Assembly (NCBI RefSeq): GCF_014654675.1
Contig: NZ_BNBC01000069.1
Span: 1 to 35,862, forward strand
Length of the DNA stretch: 35,862 nucleotides
DNA from: Streptomyces spiralis
Lineage (GTDB): Bacteria > Actinomycetota > Actinomycetes > Streptomycetales > Streptomycetaceae
Direction of reading: 5' to 3'
The notes beneath the pieces were generated by a model. It was not told the DNA's origin. It searched no databases and was given only the letters and a program-made list of their open reading frames with translations. Below are positions 35,141 to 35,862 of the stretch, in pieces. Within the stretch, counting starts at the first letter, position 1. Each line of letters begins with the position of its first letter. Made by a program: the position numbers and the translations under genes.

Positions 35141-35862
35141 ATGCCCGCCACGCACCACTCGGCACCACCCCCGACCACCAGCACGAGCAGCGAACATCCC
35201 CGGAGCTCCGACACCGTGGCCCCGACCCCGGACCGGGCCCGGACCTCCGCCCCGGACCCGGGCGCGTCGCCGGATCCGGCCGCGACGCCGGAGCGGGACC
35301 CCGTCGGCCACGCCACCGCCGTCGGCCGGATCCCCGTGCTCGACGTCCGGCCGGTCGTCCAGCACGGCCGCAGGCCCGCCAAGGCGGTGACCGGCGAATC
35401 GTTCCAGGTCACGGCCACCGTGTTCCGCGAGGGCCATGACGCCGTGGCCGCGAACGTCGTCCTGCGCGATCCACAGGGCCGCCCGGGTCCCTGGACGCCG
35501 ATGCACGAGCTGGCGCCCGGCACCGACCGGTGGGGCGCCACCGTGACCGCGGGCGAGCCCGGCCGCTGGACGTACACCGTCGAGGCCTGGTCGGATCCGG
35601 TCGCCACCTGGCGCCACCACGCCCGGATCAAGATTCCGGCAGGGCAGGACACCGAGCTGGTCCTGGAGGAGGGCGCCCGGCTGTACGAGCGGGCGGCGGC
35701 CGGGGTCCCGGAGGAGAGCGGTGAACGGGAGATCGTCCTGGCCGCCGTGCCCGCCCTGCGGGACGAGAGCCGGCCGGCCGCGTCCCGGCTGGCGGCGGCG
35801 TTGACGCCGGAGGTGGACGCGGTGCTGGCCCGGTATCCGCTGCGGGAGCTGGTCACCGCCTC
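35141..35862 (+). CDS. glgE: Maltosyltransferase GlgE, N-terminal part (cut by right edge)
   Basis: The visible 240 residues match the start of GlgE, the alpha-1,4-glucan:maltose-1-phosphate maltosyltransferase that extends linear glucan. A Pro/Ser/Thr/Asp-rich variable leader (about 1-60) is followed by the N-terminal beta-domain (DUF3416): GRIPVLDVRPVVQHGRRPAKAV, SFQVTATVFREGHD and TYTVEAWSDPVATWRHHARIKI. The helical insert LVLEEGARLYERAA then begins. The GH13 catalytic domain lies beyond the window. The ATG at 35141 has AGGAG five bases upstream. With glgP divergent and glgX ~23 kb upstream, this is the alpha-glucan part of the region. Confidence 0.92.
   Translation, partial: MPATHHSAPPPTTSTSSEHPRSSDTVAPTPDRARTSAPDPGASPDPAATPERDPVGHATAVGRIPVLDVRPVVQHGRRPAKAVTGESFQVTATVFREGHDAVAANVVLRDPQGRPGPWTPMHELAPGTDRWGATVTAGEPGRWTYTVEAWSDPVATWRHHARIKIPAGQDTELVLEEGARLYERAAAGVPEESGEREIVLAAVPALRDESRPAASRLAAALTPEVDAVLARYPLRELVTA

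Overview
The window is very GC-rich actinobacterial DNA and almost certainly comes from a Streptomyces chromosome. Codons end mostly in G or C, GTG and TTG starts are common, hairpin terminators lack T-tracts, and Tat/lipoprotein exports are frequent. From memory, and not checked here, the gene order resembles the S. coelicolor glgE/glgP to ScARP neighbourhood. I recognise 26 protein genes (two cut by the window edges) and no rRNA, tRNA, CRISPR array or complete insertion sequence.

Left part (1-8.2 kb, mostly minus strand): a cut-off secreted repeat protein; a short GH25 muramidase; an F420/NADP-dependent reductase-like protein; then a minus-strand run of a secreted pierisin/ScARP-type ADP-ribosyltransferase, a MerR regulator and a two-EF-hand protein. 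Next come a translationally coupled pair of lipoproteins (a variant NodB deacetylase and a YVTN beta-propeller). A roughly 0.6-kb gene-free island of GC-rich repeats follows, then an RsbW-like ATPase and an enoyl-CoA hydratase.

Middle (8.2-24.1 kb): an L,D-transpeptidase lipoprotein is divergent from the glycogen debranching enzyme glgX. A minus-strand operon of a DrrA-like ATPase, ABC-2 permease, NarL-family kinase and regulator is divergent from a plus-strand run of four ABC exporter half-transporters and a HAD-family protein. The four half-transporters form two heterodimers, each with one canonical and one degenerate ATP site. The promoter of this run matches the actinobacterial LexA-independent DNA-damage (RecA-NDp/PafBC) motif and would give a leaderless mRNA.

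Right part (24.1-35.9 kb): two tandem, partly near-identical M4 metalloproteases (one with a C-terminal P-domain), a DUF1990 protein, a large secreted amidase with C-terminal FG-GAP-like repeats, then glgP divergent from glgE (cut by the right edge). A small MITE-like palindromic element occurs twice in inverted orientation, flanking the DUF1990/amidase pair. It supplies part of a probable promoter at one end and abuts the glgP stop codon at the other. Paired CGCAC-N6-GTGCG palindromes lie upstream of glgP.

Functional themes are envelope and peptidoglycan remodelling (GH25, L,D-transpeptidase, amidase, deacetylase-like protein), secreted enzymes and a toxin (ScARP, M4 proteases), export and sensing (three ABC systems, one two-component system), and alpha-glucan metabolism (GlgX, GlgP, GlgE).
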